Below are positions 1 to 8,147 of a stretch of 64,000 nt of DNA, in pieces; position 1 is the first letter of the stretch, and each line of letters begins with the position of its first letter. Under the pieces are notes generated by a model, which ran no database searches, was not told where the DNA came from, and saw only the letters and a program-made list of their open reading frames with translations. The translations under genes and the position numbers were made by a program. This DNA is from DAITBA01 sp036824005 (GTDB lineage Bacteria > Pseudomonadota > Gammaproteobacteria > Burkholderiales > Rhodocyclaceae), in assembly GCA_036824005.1 (NCBI GenBank), contig DAITBA010000002.1, forward strand, positions 62,001 to 126,000, written 5' to 3'.

Positions 1-1236
1 GAGGAGACGGATGCTTCGACCCGCGTCGCCCGGCAGCTTCTTGGACACGTCGCCAGTACCTACGAGGAGGCCGATCTGCGCTTCCTGGCCGTGTTCCTGC
101 AACGCCTGGGGCGGGTGCGCGGCAACGAGATCATGCTCTTCGATGCCGACGGCAAGATGCTTCATCATTCGCCGCCTTCGCCGTACAAGGCGGGGCGCGA
201 TGCACCGGCGTGGTTTTCGACCCTGATCGCGCCGCACGCCGAGAAGATGACCATGGCGGTAGCGCAGGGCAAGCTGGTCATCGAGCCCAACTTTTCGCGC
301 TCGGTGCTCGACAGCTGGGACGATCTGCGCCTGTTACTCGCCGTCGCCGGCGTACTGTTCGTGGTGGTCAACGCCGTGGCGTTCTGGATCACGGGACGGG
401 CCTTGAAACCCCTGCAGGATGTGGTGCACGGTCTGGAGCGATTGGGGCAGGGCGACTATGCGACGCGGCTGGCACCCATGCGCGGGCGCGAAGTGCAGCT
501 GATCAGCGATACTTTCAACCGCATGGCGCAGGCGGTGGAGGAGAGCATCACGGTCAAGCGCGACGCGCAGCGCGCCGCGCGGGAGCTTGCCGACAACCGC
601 GAACTGACGCAGCTGATCCAGGCGAGCATCGAAGAGGAGCGGCGCACCATCGCGCGCGAGCTCCACGACGAGATCGGCCAGTCGGTCACGGCCATCAAGA
701 GCCTGGCGCTTTCCATCGCCCAGCGCAACCAGGACAAGGACGAGACGACGGAACGTACGGCGCGGCTGGTCGTCGACACTGCGGGCCGCATCTACGAGGT
801 CATGCATCACATCATCCCGCGCCTGCGCCCGCTGGCGCTGGACAATCTCGGCCTGGGCGATGCGCTGGCCGATCTCGCCAACGACTGGCGCATGCATCAT
901 CCCGGTGTCGAGTTCGTGCTCGATGCCGCATCGCTGCCCGACGATCTCGGCGACACCGTTAAAATCAGTGCCTACCGCATCGTGCAGGAAGGCGTCACCA
1001 ATGCCATCCGCCACGCGCAGCCGCGGCGCATTGCCGTGCGCGTCCGGGCGGAGGAGGGAACGCTGCAGATCTGCGTCAGCGACGACGGCAAAGGTCTTGC
1101 CGCCGGCTGGGATCGCCCGGGGCATTTCGGCCTGCGCGGCATGCGCGAGCGGGCACAGGCGCTGGGTGGCGAACTTGCCCTGGAGAACCTGGCCGAAGGC
1201 GGGCTGCGCGTTAGCGCGCGTTTGCCGATTGCATGA
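1..1236 (+). CDS. Sensor histidine kinase, NarX/UhpB type, 5' end missing
   Basis: The frame is open from base 1, so the start lies outside the window; 411 codons are visible. A membrane segment sits near visible residues 109-132, followed by a HAMP linker (about 130-185). The HisKA_3 dimerisation helix carries the motif ARELHDEIGQ, with the phospho-accepting His at visible residue 222. The ATPase domain shows an N box (TNAIRHA) and G boxes (SDDGKGL, GLRGMRERAQ). The protein should sense an envelope signal through its missing or partial N-terminal domain and phosphorylate the regulator encoded 16 bases downstream. HisKA_3 kinases normally pair with NarL-type regulators, as here. The ligand cannot be told from the sequence. 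Confidence 0.92.
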   Translation, partial: EETDASTRVARQLLGHVASTYEEADLRFLAVFLQRLGRVRGNEIMLFDADGKMLHHSPPSPYKAGRDAPAWFSTLIAPHAEKMTMAVAQGKLVIEPNFSRSVLDSWDDLRLLLAVAGVLFVVVNAVAFWITGRALKPLQDVVHGLERLGQGDYATRLAPMRGREVQLISDTFNRMAQAVEESITVKRDAQRAARELADNRELTQLIQASIEEERRTIARELHDEIGQSVTAIKSLALSIAQRNQDKDETTERTARLVVDTAGRIYEVMHHIIPRLRPLALDNLGLGDALADLANDWRMHHPGVEFVLDAASLPDDLGDTVKISAYRIVQEGVTNAIRHAQPRRIAVRVRAEEGTLQICVSDDGKGLAAGWDRPGHFGLRGMRERAQALGGELALENLAEGGLRVSARLPIA

Positions 1237-1252
1237 GAGACGATACTGACCT

Positions 1253-1894
1253 ATGGCGACGAAAATAGGTGTCATGCTGGCCGACGACCACGCGGTGGTG
1301 CGCATGGGCTTCCGCCTGCTGCTGGAGGCAACGCCGGACATCCGCGTCGTGGCGGAGGCGGAAAGCGGCGAGGAAGCGTACCGGCTTTTTTCGGACGTCA
1401 AACCCGATGTCGTCGTGATGGACCTGGCCATGCCAGGTATCGGTGGCATCGAGGCGGTCAACCGCATCCTGGCGCGCGAACGCGGCGCGCGTATCCTGGT
1501 GCTGTCTGCCCACGAAGATACCAGCCACACCAAACGCGTGCTCAAGGCCGGCGCCCTGGGCTACCTGTCCAAGCGCAGCGCGCCGGAGGCCCTGATCGAC
1601 GCCGTGCGCGAAGTCGCCGCCGGGCGCATGTATCTCGACCCGGCGATCGCCCAGCGCATGGCGGTGGAGCAGGTGTCCGGGGCGCAGCAGCCGGTGGATA
1701 TCCTGTCCGAGCGCGAGTTCGAGGTGTTCCTGCATCTGGCACGCGGCTCGTCGGTGAACCAGATCGCCGATGTACTGGCGCTCAGCCCGCGCACGGTCGG
1801 CACGCATCTCTACAACATCAAGCAGAAACTGGGCGCGACCAACCAGGCAGAGCTGACGCTGCTGGCGGTGCGCTGCGGCCTGATCGACGCGTAG
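1253..1894 (+). CDS. NarL/FixJ-family response regulator
   Basis: A 213-residue two-domain regulator. The receiver domain (about 1-120) has the acidic pair D11/D12, the phosphorylation site D57 (in VVVMDLAMPG) and a conserved Lys in GYLSKR. A LuxR-type helix-turn-helix follows (about 148-210: LSEREFEVFLHLARG, ALSPRTVGTHLYNIKQKL). It follows the HisKA_3 kinase by 16 bases and is almost certainly its partner, acting as a DNA-binding transcription factor. Nothing here identifies target genes. The next gene downstream has its own FNR-type site, so it need not be a target. Confidence 0.93.
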   Translation: MATKIGVMLADDHAVVRMGFRLLLEATPDIRVVAEAESGEEAYRLFSDVKPDVVVMDLAMPGIGGIEAVNRILARERGARILVLSAHEDTSHTKRVLKAGALGYLSKRSAPEALIDAVREVAAGRMYLDPAIAQRMAVEQVSGAQQPVDILSEREFEVFLHLARGSSVNQIADVLALSPRTVGTHLYNIKQKLGATNQAELTLLAVRCGLIDA

Positions 1895-2036
1895 TCGCGG
1901 CCGCCTCGCCGCGGGCACAGGCGCACGCGGATAGCGCGCAGGCCCAAATGGTTCGTCGCATTGCCCGCGCATGCCGAGTGCATTTGTATGCACATGTCAT
2001 GGCCAGGCTACCGCGCCGCTGTTCTTCAACCATCAT

Positions 2037-2056
2037 GTATTGACCATGGTCAATAC
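2037..2056. promoter_or_regulatory. FNR/CRP-family operator before the HIG1-like gene
   Basis: A perfect 20-base palindrome, gtattgaccatggtcaatac. Its core TTGAC-N4-GTCAA (2040-2053) matches the half-site layout of the FNR/ANR/DNR family. The centre (2046.5) lies about 31 bases before TAAATA (2075-2080), close to the spacing of a class II activated promoter, with a start site expected near 2087. The small membrane protein gene starts at 2154. The site is seen directly; the regulator is inferred. Confidence 0.7.
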
Positions 2057-2153
2057 GCCGCCCCACGGCTGTGGTAAATAGGCAGCATCCGGCGGCAACG
2101 GTGGCAGCAACGCTTGCTCTCCGTTGCCCGACACCGGGGAGGAGGTGAGCGTC

Positions 2154-2339
2154 ATGACCACGATCGTTGTGCTTGCGCTGATCGCCACCGCAGTATCCCT
2201 GATCATGGGGATTTACTCCATGTCGCGGGGCGGCGAGTTCGACCGACTGCATAGCACGCAATACATGGCATTGCGCGTCGGCTCGCAAGCGGCTGCGTTC
2301 CTGTTGTTGTTGCTGGCGCTGTTTCTGACCGTCGCCTGA
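2154..2339 (+). CDS. Small HIG1-like twin-transmembrane protein
   Basis: A 61-residue protein that is almost all membrane: helix 1 about residues 2-20 (ending IMGIYSMSRGGE), a short polar loop, and helix 2 about 40-60. The loop followed by ALRVGSQAAAFLLLLLALFL resembles the HIG1/DUF2909 group of small inner-membrane proteins, some of which are linked to cytochrome oxidases or low oxygen. The ATG at 2154 is preferred over an upstream start because GGGGAGGAG ends about ten bases before it. An FNR-type palindrome lies upstream and a strong terminator downstream, so it is probably transcribed alone. The precise role is unknown. Confidence 0.72.
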   Translation: MTTIVVLALIATAVSLIMGIYSMSRGGEFDRLHSTQYMALRVGSQAAAFLLLLLALFLTVA

Positions 2340-2443
2340 GCGGCGGTCGTCCGGAAGGCTCAAGGCGCAAGTGCTGCGCCGGAGGGGGGTGTTGTGCCGG
2401 TCCGGCCCCGGAATGTTTGCGGGGAACCGGTGGTGCAACGAAG

Positions 2444-2474
2444 ACAGGGGGCATCTGCCCCCTGTTTGTTTTTC
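2444..2474 (+). terminator. Rho-independent terminator after the HIG1-like gene
   Basis: A nine-base stem (acagggggc, 2444-2452, with gccccctgt, 2457-2465) closes a four-base loop. A T-rich run, ttgtttttc, follows on the plus strand. It should end the transcript of the small membrane protein and separates it from the convergent parvulin gene. Confidence 0.88.
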
Positions 2475-2507
2475 ATCGTGGCCGCGTGCGGCGCGGCATC
2501 GCCGCGG

Positions 2508-3299
2508 TTAGTTCACCTTCGCCTTGTTGCGCAGGTCGAGGATATGCTTCTCCACCATCTGCTGCTGCAGCCGCTGCTGAATCTGCGGCCTGACCTCGTC
2601 CAGCGACGGCATCTTGAGGTCGCGCACGTCGTCGAGCTGGATGACGTGATAGCCGAAATCGGTCTTCACCGGCGCGTCCGTGTACTTGCCTTTTTCCAGC
2701 TTGGCTAGCGCCTCGGCGAACGGTTTGACGAAATTGGCCGGCGTGCTCCATCCCAGGTCGCCGCCGCGCTCCTTGGAGCCGGGGTCCTTGGATTGCTTGG
2801 CCAGTTCCTCAAATTTCTCGCCCTTCTTCAGCTTGCCGAGGATGTCCTTCGCCTCGTCCTCCTTCTCGACGAGGATGTGGCGCGCCTTGTATTCCTTGTT
2901 GCCGACCGCCTTGTTGATGCCTTCGTATTCCTTCTTGATGTCGGCATCGCTGATCGGCGCGGACTTGATGTAATCCTGCAGATAGGCGCGGATCAGCACC
3001 GCCTGGCGTGCCAGTTCCATCTGGCCGATGATCTCGGGCTTCTTCTCCAGGCCCTTGCTCTTGGCTGCCTGCGACAGGATCTCCCGCCGCACCAATTCCT
3101 CCTTGACCTGCTGGCGCAGCGGCTCGGAGTCGGGCATTCCCTGCGCTTTCTGCTCTCCGATGAGCGCATCGGCGCGATTCTGGGGAATCGCCGTGCCATT
3201 GACGGTGGCGACGGGCTTGCCGGCGCCCTGGGCCAGGACGGCCTGGGGCAGGAATGCGGCGCACAGCAATAGAACAATGCGACTGGGGTATCGTTTCAT
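2508..3299 (-). CDS. Exported parvulin-type peptidyl-prolyl isomerase
   Basis: A 263-residue protein with a Sec-type signal peptide (basic start, hydrophobic core, cut near AVLAQ). A SurA-like N-terminal helical region precedes one PpiC/rotamase domain (about 130-225; motifs ARHILVE, GGDLGW, FGYHVIQLDD). It should assist folding of exported proteins in the periplasm. A GTG directly precedes the ATG; the ATG at 3299 is the conventional choice. It is the last gene of the yciB-yciI-bolA group, 60 bases after bolA, a neighbourhood common in betaproteobacteria. Confidence 0.9.
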   Translation of the reverse strand: MKRYPSRIVLLLCAAFLPQAVLAQGAGKPVATVNGTAIPQNRADALIGEQKAQGMPDSEPLRQQVKEELVRREILSQAAKSKGLEKKPEIIGQMELARQAVLIRAYLQDYIKSAPISDADIKKEYEGINKAVGNKEYKARHILVEKEDEAKDILGKLKKGEKFEELAKQSKDPGSKERGGDLGWSTPANFVKPFAEALAKLEKGKYTDAPVKTDFGYHVIQLDDVRDLKMPSLDEVRPQIQQRLQQQMVEKHILDLRNKAKVN

Positions 3300-3359
3300 C
3301 ACGTTTCCTTGTCGAGACAGAAATCGGAATGCCGACCCGAACGCCGAATACCGGCGGGA

Positions 3360-3626
3360 TCAGCGGTTTTCGTCGGGCGTCAAAGCGATGATGCTAAGGG
3401 CATGGACCTCGCGACGCATCAGGTCACCGAGCGTTTCGTAGATCAGCCGGTGACGCTCGAGCGTGCGCTTGCCACCAAACTGCGGCGAGACGATCTTCAG
3501 CCGGTAATGCCCGCCGCCACCCCTGGCACCCTCGTGGCCGGCGTGCTTTGCGCTGTCGTCGATGATCTCCACGAGCAGCGGCTGCAGCGCGGCGAGCCGC
3601 TCGCGCATCGCTTGCGGCGCATCCAT
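3360..3626 (-). CDS. BolA-family protein
   Basis: An 88-residue BolA-fold protein, with the expected segments LVEIIDDSAKHAGH, GGGGHYRLKIVS, HRLIYETLGDLM and VHALSIIALTPDE. BolA proteins pair with monothiol glutaredoxins in iron-sulfur handling and stress response. The start is the ATG at 3626, which shares one base with the yciI stop (TGATG), so the two are probably translationally coupled. Longer versions of the frame run into yciI and are not used. Confidence 0.88.
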   Translation of the reverse strand: MDAPQAMRERLAALQPLLVEIIDDSAKHAGHEGARGGGGHYRLKIVSPQFGGKRTLERHRLIYETLGDLMRREVHALSIIALTPDENR

Positions 3627-3925
3627 CAGGGCAGTGTTTTCCTGAATGGCTTCGCCTGCGCGCGGACGAAGACGCCGTCGATGACGTAGGGATCGGCGTC
3701 GAGCCAAGCCTGGGCATCGGCGAGCGAGTCGAACTCGGCGACGATCAGGCTGCCGGAAAAACCGGCCGGCCCGGGCTCCGGCGAGTCGATCGCGGGAAAC
3801 GGCCCGGCCATCACCAGGCGCCCAGCCGCCTGAAGCTCCTTGAGCCGCTCGACATGGGCCGGGCGCGCCGCCATTCGGCGATCCAGGGAATTCGGCGCGT
3901 CCTCGCCGATGAGCGCATAGAGCAT
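3626..3925 (-). CDS. YciI-family protein
   Basis: A 99-residue YciI-like protein with a ferredoxin-like alpha/beta fold. It starts MLYALIGEDAPNS, has the family's RPAHVERLKELQAAGRL and AGPF segments, and ends in DADPYVIDGVFVRAQAKPF. A conserved His (in RPAHVERL) and Asp mark the presumed active site, but the substrate of this subfamily is unknown. The ATG shares one base with the yciB stop and its own stop shares one base with the bolA ATG, showing a tight operon. Confidence 0.88.
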   Translation of the reverse strand: MLYALIGEDAPNSLDRRMAARPAHVERLKELQAAGRLVMAGPFPAIDSPEPGPAGFSGSLIVAEFDSLADAQAWLDADPYVIDGVFVRAQAKPFRKTLP

Positions 3926-4545
3926 CAGCCCTGCTCCTCGATGTGCTTGGCCAGGAACATGCCCTGCGCGACCACGAATGCCAGCATCAGACCCATGCCG
4001 CCGAACAGCTTGAAGTTCACCCAGGTGTCCGTGGAAAAGCTGTAGGCAACGAACAGATTGAGGAAGCCCATGACGGTGAAGAATCCTATCCATGCGGCAT
4101 TTAGCTGGCTCCACACCGCCTCGGGCAGCCTGATCTGCTCCGCCAGCAGGCTGCGGATGAGGTTCTTCTTCAGCAGCACCGCCGACAACAGCAGCGTCGA
4201 GCCGAACAGCCAGTACAGAACGGTCGGCTTCCACTTGATGAAAGTTTCATCCTGGAAGATCAACGTTGCCCCGCCGAAAAGGATGATGATCACCAGGCTC
4301 ACCCAGAGCATGGTATCGACCTTGCGCCCGCGAGCGAGCAGCCAGCCGACCTGGGCGAACGTGGCGACGATGGCCACCGCTGTGGCGAGCAGGATCGGCG
4401 CTTGCGCCTGGGATACCGCGCCACCCATGACAACACCACCGAGCAGATTGTTGGCGAGCTGAAACGCGTCCGCCGGGTTGCTTTCGGAAATCTTGAAGGT
4501 GGCGAAGAAAAGGATGACCGGGAAGAGGTCGAAGAGAAACTTCAT
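3925..4545 (-). CDS. yciB: Inner-membrane protein YciB (septation protein A family)
   Basis: A 206-residue polytopic membrane protein with about five or six hydrophobic spans. The start, MKFLFDLFPVILFFATFKIS, is typical of YciB/IspZ, and the family motif NxxWIGFFTVMGFLNLFVAY is present near residue 150. YciB is an inner-membrane protein linked to cell-envelope synthesis and septation; its biochemical role is not settled. It is the first gene of the group yciB-yciI-bolA-parvulin, and the promoter should lie in 4546-4656. Confidence 0.92.
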   Translation of the reverse strand: MKFLFDLFPVILFFATFKISESNPADAFQLANNLLGGVVMGGAVSQAQAPILLATAVAIVATFAQVGWLLARGRKVDTMLWVSLVIIILFGGATLIFQDETFIKWKPTVLYWLFGSTLLLSAVLLKKNLIRSLLAEQIRLPEAVWSQLNAAWIGFFTVMGFLNLFVAYSFSTDTWVNFKLFGGMGLMLAFVVAQGMFLAKHIEEQG

Positions 4546-4656
4546 GCCCGCGCATTATCCCCGTTTCGGGCGGGGCTGTCCAATGCGCCCGGCCGGGCGC
4601 CGCGCGGACGACGCCGTTCGGGCCGCAGCTTCGGCGCGAACGGCGTGCCGAACGTA

Positions 4657-5427
4657 TTAGCGCGAGGTGTAGCCGCCGTCCACAATCAGGGCAGTACCGG
4701 TGACGAATTTCGCCTCGTCCGACGCCAGGTAAAGTACGCCGTAGGCGACGTCCTCCGGCTCGCCGAGGATGCCCAGGGGATGCATCTTGGCCATGGCATT
4801 GCGCGCCATCTCCGCATTGACGCCGCCCGCTTCGGCGATCTGGTCGTCGGCGGGATTCCAGATGAAACCGGCCATGACCACGTTCACGCGAATGCGATCG
4901 TCCGCGTAGGCCAGTGCATCGGTGCTGGTCATTATGCGCACGGCGCCTTTGGAGGCATGGAACGCCGCTGCATGGGGCGATCCGACCATGCCGTAGATCG
5001 ACGATACATTGACGATGCTGCCGCCGCCCTGGTGGCGCATCACGGGAACGACGTGCTTGGTGCAGAACATTACGCCCTTGACGTTTACCGCCATCACCTC
5101 GTCCCACTGCGACTCCGTGACGGCGTCGGTAGCGTTGTCGGTGCCGCCGATGTTGGCGTTGTTCACCAGGACGTCGACCCCCCCGAAGTGGCCCGCCACC
5201 TCGCCCACGACCCGGCTGACTTCCGATTCCCGGCGAACGTCCAGATGCCAGTAGCGCGCCTGCCCGCCGTGTTCACGGACTTCCGCGGCGACCGCTTCGC
5301 CGGCGGCGTCCTCGACATCGACGACGGCGACTTTCGCGCCTTCCCTTGCCAGAATCAGGCAGATGGTACGACCTACGCGCTGCGCACCACCGGTGACGAT
5401 TGCGACCTTCCCTTTGACGCGATCCAT
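4657..5427 (-). CDS. SDR-family oxidoreductase with Phe in place of the catalytic Tyr
   Basis: A 256-residue classical short-chain dehydrogenase. It has the Rossmann motif VTGGAQRVGR (about 11-20), NNANIG, the catalytic-type Ser in NVSSIYG, and the C-terminal DGGYTSR. The usual YxxxK reads FHASK: codon 156 (bases 4960-4962 on the opposite strand) is TTC (Phe), while Lys160 is kept. The catalytic Tyr is normally needed, so the enzyme may be impaired, use another acid, or have lost its redox role. A cofactor-binding fold is clear; the substrate is not. It stands alone, between yciB and a divergent sensor kinase. Confidence 0.88.
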   Translation of the reverse strand: MDRVKGKVAIVTGGAQRVGRTICLILAREGAKVAVVDVEDAAGEAVAAEVREHGGQARYWHLDVRRESEVSRVVGEVAGHFGGVDVLVNNANIGGTDNATDAVTESQWDEVMAVNVKGVMFCTKHVVPVMRHQGGGSIVNVSSIYGMVGSPHAAAFHASKGAVRIMTSTDALAYADDRIRVNVVMAGFIWNPADDQIAEAGGVNAEMARNAMAKMHPLGILGEPEDVAYGVLYLASDEAKFVTGTALIVDGGYTSR

Positions 5428-5597
5428 GACTCTCTCCCTGAGTTGTCAGAGCACAAAACCCCTTTTGTCGCTATTCTACTCTTTATGTTGCAGTGCGAAA
5501 GAGGGTTCGCGGCGGCCTGGGTCTGATGCCGCCGTGACAGTGGCCCCGGCGGCCCTTTAGAATCCATAGTAGGGCGACGGGGTGCCGGAGCGGGGGC

Positions 5598-8147
5598 ATG
5601 AGGGCCGAGGGCGGCGAAGCACTTACGGGGGACGGCGGGGTGAAGGACGGTTCCGCCGCGCCGGCGCGAATGCGCGAGCTGGAAGCGGCACTTGCCGCGG
5701 CGCAGGCGAGTATTCGTGCGTTTCGTCGGCGCGAGGCGCTGCACGAGGCGCAGCGGCGCGTGCTCGAGCGCATTGCCGATGGTGCCCCGCTCACCGAGCT
5801 GTTCGTTGCCCTGATCGACGTGATGGAATCCCAGCTTCCCGGCATGCGCGGGTCCGTCCTGCTGGTCAATGCCGACGGTTGTACGCTGCGCCCGGCCGCC
5901 GCGCCGCGGATGCCGGCCGAGTTCGTTGAACGCCTCGAAGGCTTTCCCATTGGTCCGGCGGCCGGCTCCTGCGGCACAGCCTGTCACGGCGGCGAGACGG
6001 TGATCTGCTCGGACACGGAAACCGATCCGCTCTGGCGAGATCACCGCGATGTCGCGCGGCGCTTCGCATTGCGTGCCTGCTGGTCGAAACCGATCCTGAA
6101 CGAGGTCGGTTCGGTGCTTGGTTCCTTTGCCCTGTACTGCAGCGAACCGCGTTCGCCTGACGAGGACGAGTTGGAACTCATCGACACGGCGGCGCGCCTG
6201 GCGGCCGTGGCGATCGACCGGGCCCGGACCCAGTCGGCGCTGCGGCAGAGCGAGCAGCGCCTGCGCGCCAGCTTCGAACAGTCGGCAGTCGGAATCATCG
6301 AAGCCTCGATCGACGGCCGCTTCCTGCGGGTCAATCGGAAGTTCTGCGACATCGTCGGCTATGACGAGCAGGAGTTGACCGGTCGCAGTTTTCGCGACAT
6401 CACGCACCCCGACGATTTGCCGCGCAGCGTCGCGATCAAGGGTTCGCTGCTCAACGGCGATTGCGCCGAGACAGCCGGTGAAGAGAAGCGCTACCTGCGC
6501 CGCGACGGTTCCGTCGTATGGGTAAACATCTGGCGTTCAGTCGTGCGTGATGGCGACGGCCGGCCACAGTATTTCGTCGCCTCGGTCGAGGACATCACGG
6601 CGCGCAAACTGACGCAAGAAGCGCTCAGACGCCAGAGCGAGATCCTGCAAAGCACGCTGGAGAACATGAATCAGGGCATCAGCGTCGTCGATGCCGAAAT
6701 GAGGCTGATCGCCCACAACCACCGCTTCATGGAACTGCTGGGCTTTCCGCCCTCCCTCGCGCGCGACGGCGTCGCCTTCGAGGAGTTCATCCGTTACAAC
6801 GCCGAGCGCGGCGAATATGGACCGGGCGAGGTCGAGCAGCAGGTGCGCGAGCGCGTCCAATTGGCGCGTCAGTTCAAGCACCATCGCTTCGAGCGCATCC
6901 GGCCCAACGGTCGCGTGCTGGAGATCGACGGCACACCCCTGCCCAATGGCGGCTTCGTCACCATCTACACGGACATCACCGAGCGCAAGCAGGCGCAGCA
7001 GGCGCTGCGGCGCCAGACGGAAATTCTCGAGAGCACGCTCGAGAACATGACCCACGGCATCAGCGTTGTCGACGGCGATCTGCGGCTGGTTGCCTTCAAT
7101 CGCAGATTCGTGGATCTGCTCGAGTTTCCGCCGACGCTGGTTCGCAAGGGCATGGCGTTCGAGGAACTGGCGCGCTTCAACGCGCAGCGGGGGGAATATG
7201 GTCCGGGCGACGTCGAGCAACTGGTGCGCGAGCGCGTTGAACTGGCACGCCAGTTCAAACCCCATCGCTTCGAGCGCGTTCGTCCCAACGGCCGTGTCAT
7301 CGAGGTTCAGGGCAGTCCCATGCCCAATGGCGGCTTCGTCACCTCCTATACCGACGTCACCGAGCGCACACGGATGGAGAAGGCGATGCGCGACATCAAC
7401 GCCGAGTTGGAACAGCGCGTGCGCGAGCGCACGGCGGCGCTGGAGACCTCGAACAAGGAGCTGGAATCGTTCAGTTACTCCGTCTCCCACGATCTGCGCG
7501 CGCCGCTGCGTGCCCTGGACGGCTTCAGCCACCTGCTCGAGGACGAGTACGGCGACCAACTGGACGAGAAGGGGCGCCAGTATCTGATGCGCATACGCCG
7601 GGCGAGCCAGCGCATGGGCATACTCATCGACGACCTCATCGACCTGGCACGCATTAGCCGGCGCGAAATGGCCTGCTCGTCGGTGAACCTGACGGAGATG
7701 GCCCACGCCGTGGCGCGGGATCTGTGGGAGCACTCACCGCCGCGCACCTGCGACTGGCGCATCGAACCGGCGTTGATCACCGAAGCCGATCCGGTGCTGG
7801 TGCAGGTCATGCTGGAGAATCTCCTGCGCAATGCATGGAAGTTCACCAGCCAGCGCAATGAGGCGCGCATCGAGTTCGGCGCCACGGAGCAAAACGGGGA
7901 AACCGTCTTTTTCGTGCGCGACAACGGCGCGGGCTTCGACATGGCCTACGTCGGCAAGCTGTTCGCACCGTTTCAGCGGCTTCACAGCCCGAGCCAATTT
8001 GAGGGCAGCGGCATCGGGCTGGCCATCGTCGAGCGGGTCATCCGCCGTCACGGCGGACGCGTATGGGCGGAGGGCGCCCCGGGCCGCGGCGCGACGTTCT
8101 ACTTTACCCTCAGAGCACGGGCTCGCGCGGCGGGCGCAGCGCAATAG
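5598..8147 (+). CDS. GAF-PAS-PAS-PAS sensor histidine kinase
   Basis: An 849-residue kinase with no clear membrane segment, hence probably cytoplasmic. Order: short coiled coil (about 15-50), GAF domain (about 55-205), a PAS/PAC (about 215-340), two PAS domains that are near copies of each other (342-468 and 469-595), coiled coil, HisKA with SVSHDLRAPLRAL (His631), and a full ATPase domain (ENLLRNAWKF, DNGAGFDM, GSGIGLAIVERVI). The H box is of the type seen in phytochrome-like kinases, but no bilin-binding PHY arrangement is visible. No regulator is adjacent. The last 38 bases overlap the convergent ttcA gene. Confidence 0.92.
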   Translation: MRAEGGEALTGDGGVKDGSAAPARMRELEAALAAAQASIRAFRRREALHEAQRRVLERIADGAPLTELFVALIDVMESQLPGMRGSVLLVNADGCTLRPAAAPRMPAEFVERLEGFPIGPAAGSCGTACHGGETVICSDTETDPLWRDHRDVARRFALRACWSKPILNEVGSVLGSFALYCSEPRSPDEDELELIDTAARLAAVAIDRARTQSALRQSEQRLRASFEQSAVGIIEASIDGRFLRVNRKFCDIVGYDEQELTGRSFRDITHPDDLPRSVAIKGSLLNGDCAETAGEEKRYLRRDGSVVWVNIWRSVVRDGDGRPQYFVASVEDITARKLTQEALRRQSEILQSTLENMNQGISVVDAEMRLIAHNHRFMELLGFPPSLARDGVAFEEFIRYNAERGEYGPGEVEQQVRERVQLARQFKHHRFERIRPNGRVLEIDGTPLPNGGFVTIYTDITERKQAQQALRRQTEILESTLENMTHGISVVDGDLRLVAFNRRFVDLLEFPPTLVRKGMAFEELARFNAQRGEYGPGDVEQLVRERVELARQFKPHRFERVRPNGRVIEVQGSPMPNGGFVTSYTDVTERTRMEKAMRDINAELEQRVRERTAALETSNKELESFSYSVSHDLRAPLRALDGFSHLLEDEYGDQLDEKGRQYLMRIRRASQRMGILIDDLIDLARISRREMACSSVNLTEMAHAVARDLWEHSPPRTCDWRIEPALITEADPVLVQVMLENLLRNAWKFTSQRNEARIEFGATEQNGETVFFVRDNGAGFDMAYVGKLFAPFQRLHSPSQFEGSGIGLAIVERVIRRHGGRVWAEGAPGRGATFYFTLRARARAAGAAQ

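Noticed and set aside
334..1545. A 403-codon frame on the minus strand across the kinase and regulator genes
   Set aside because: It spans two well-supported genes and shows no domain or ribosome binding site.
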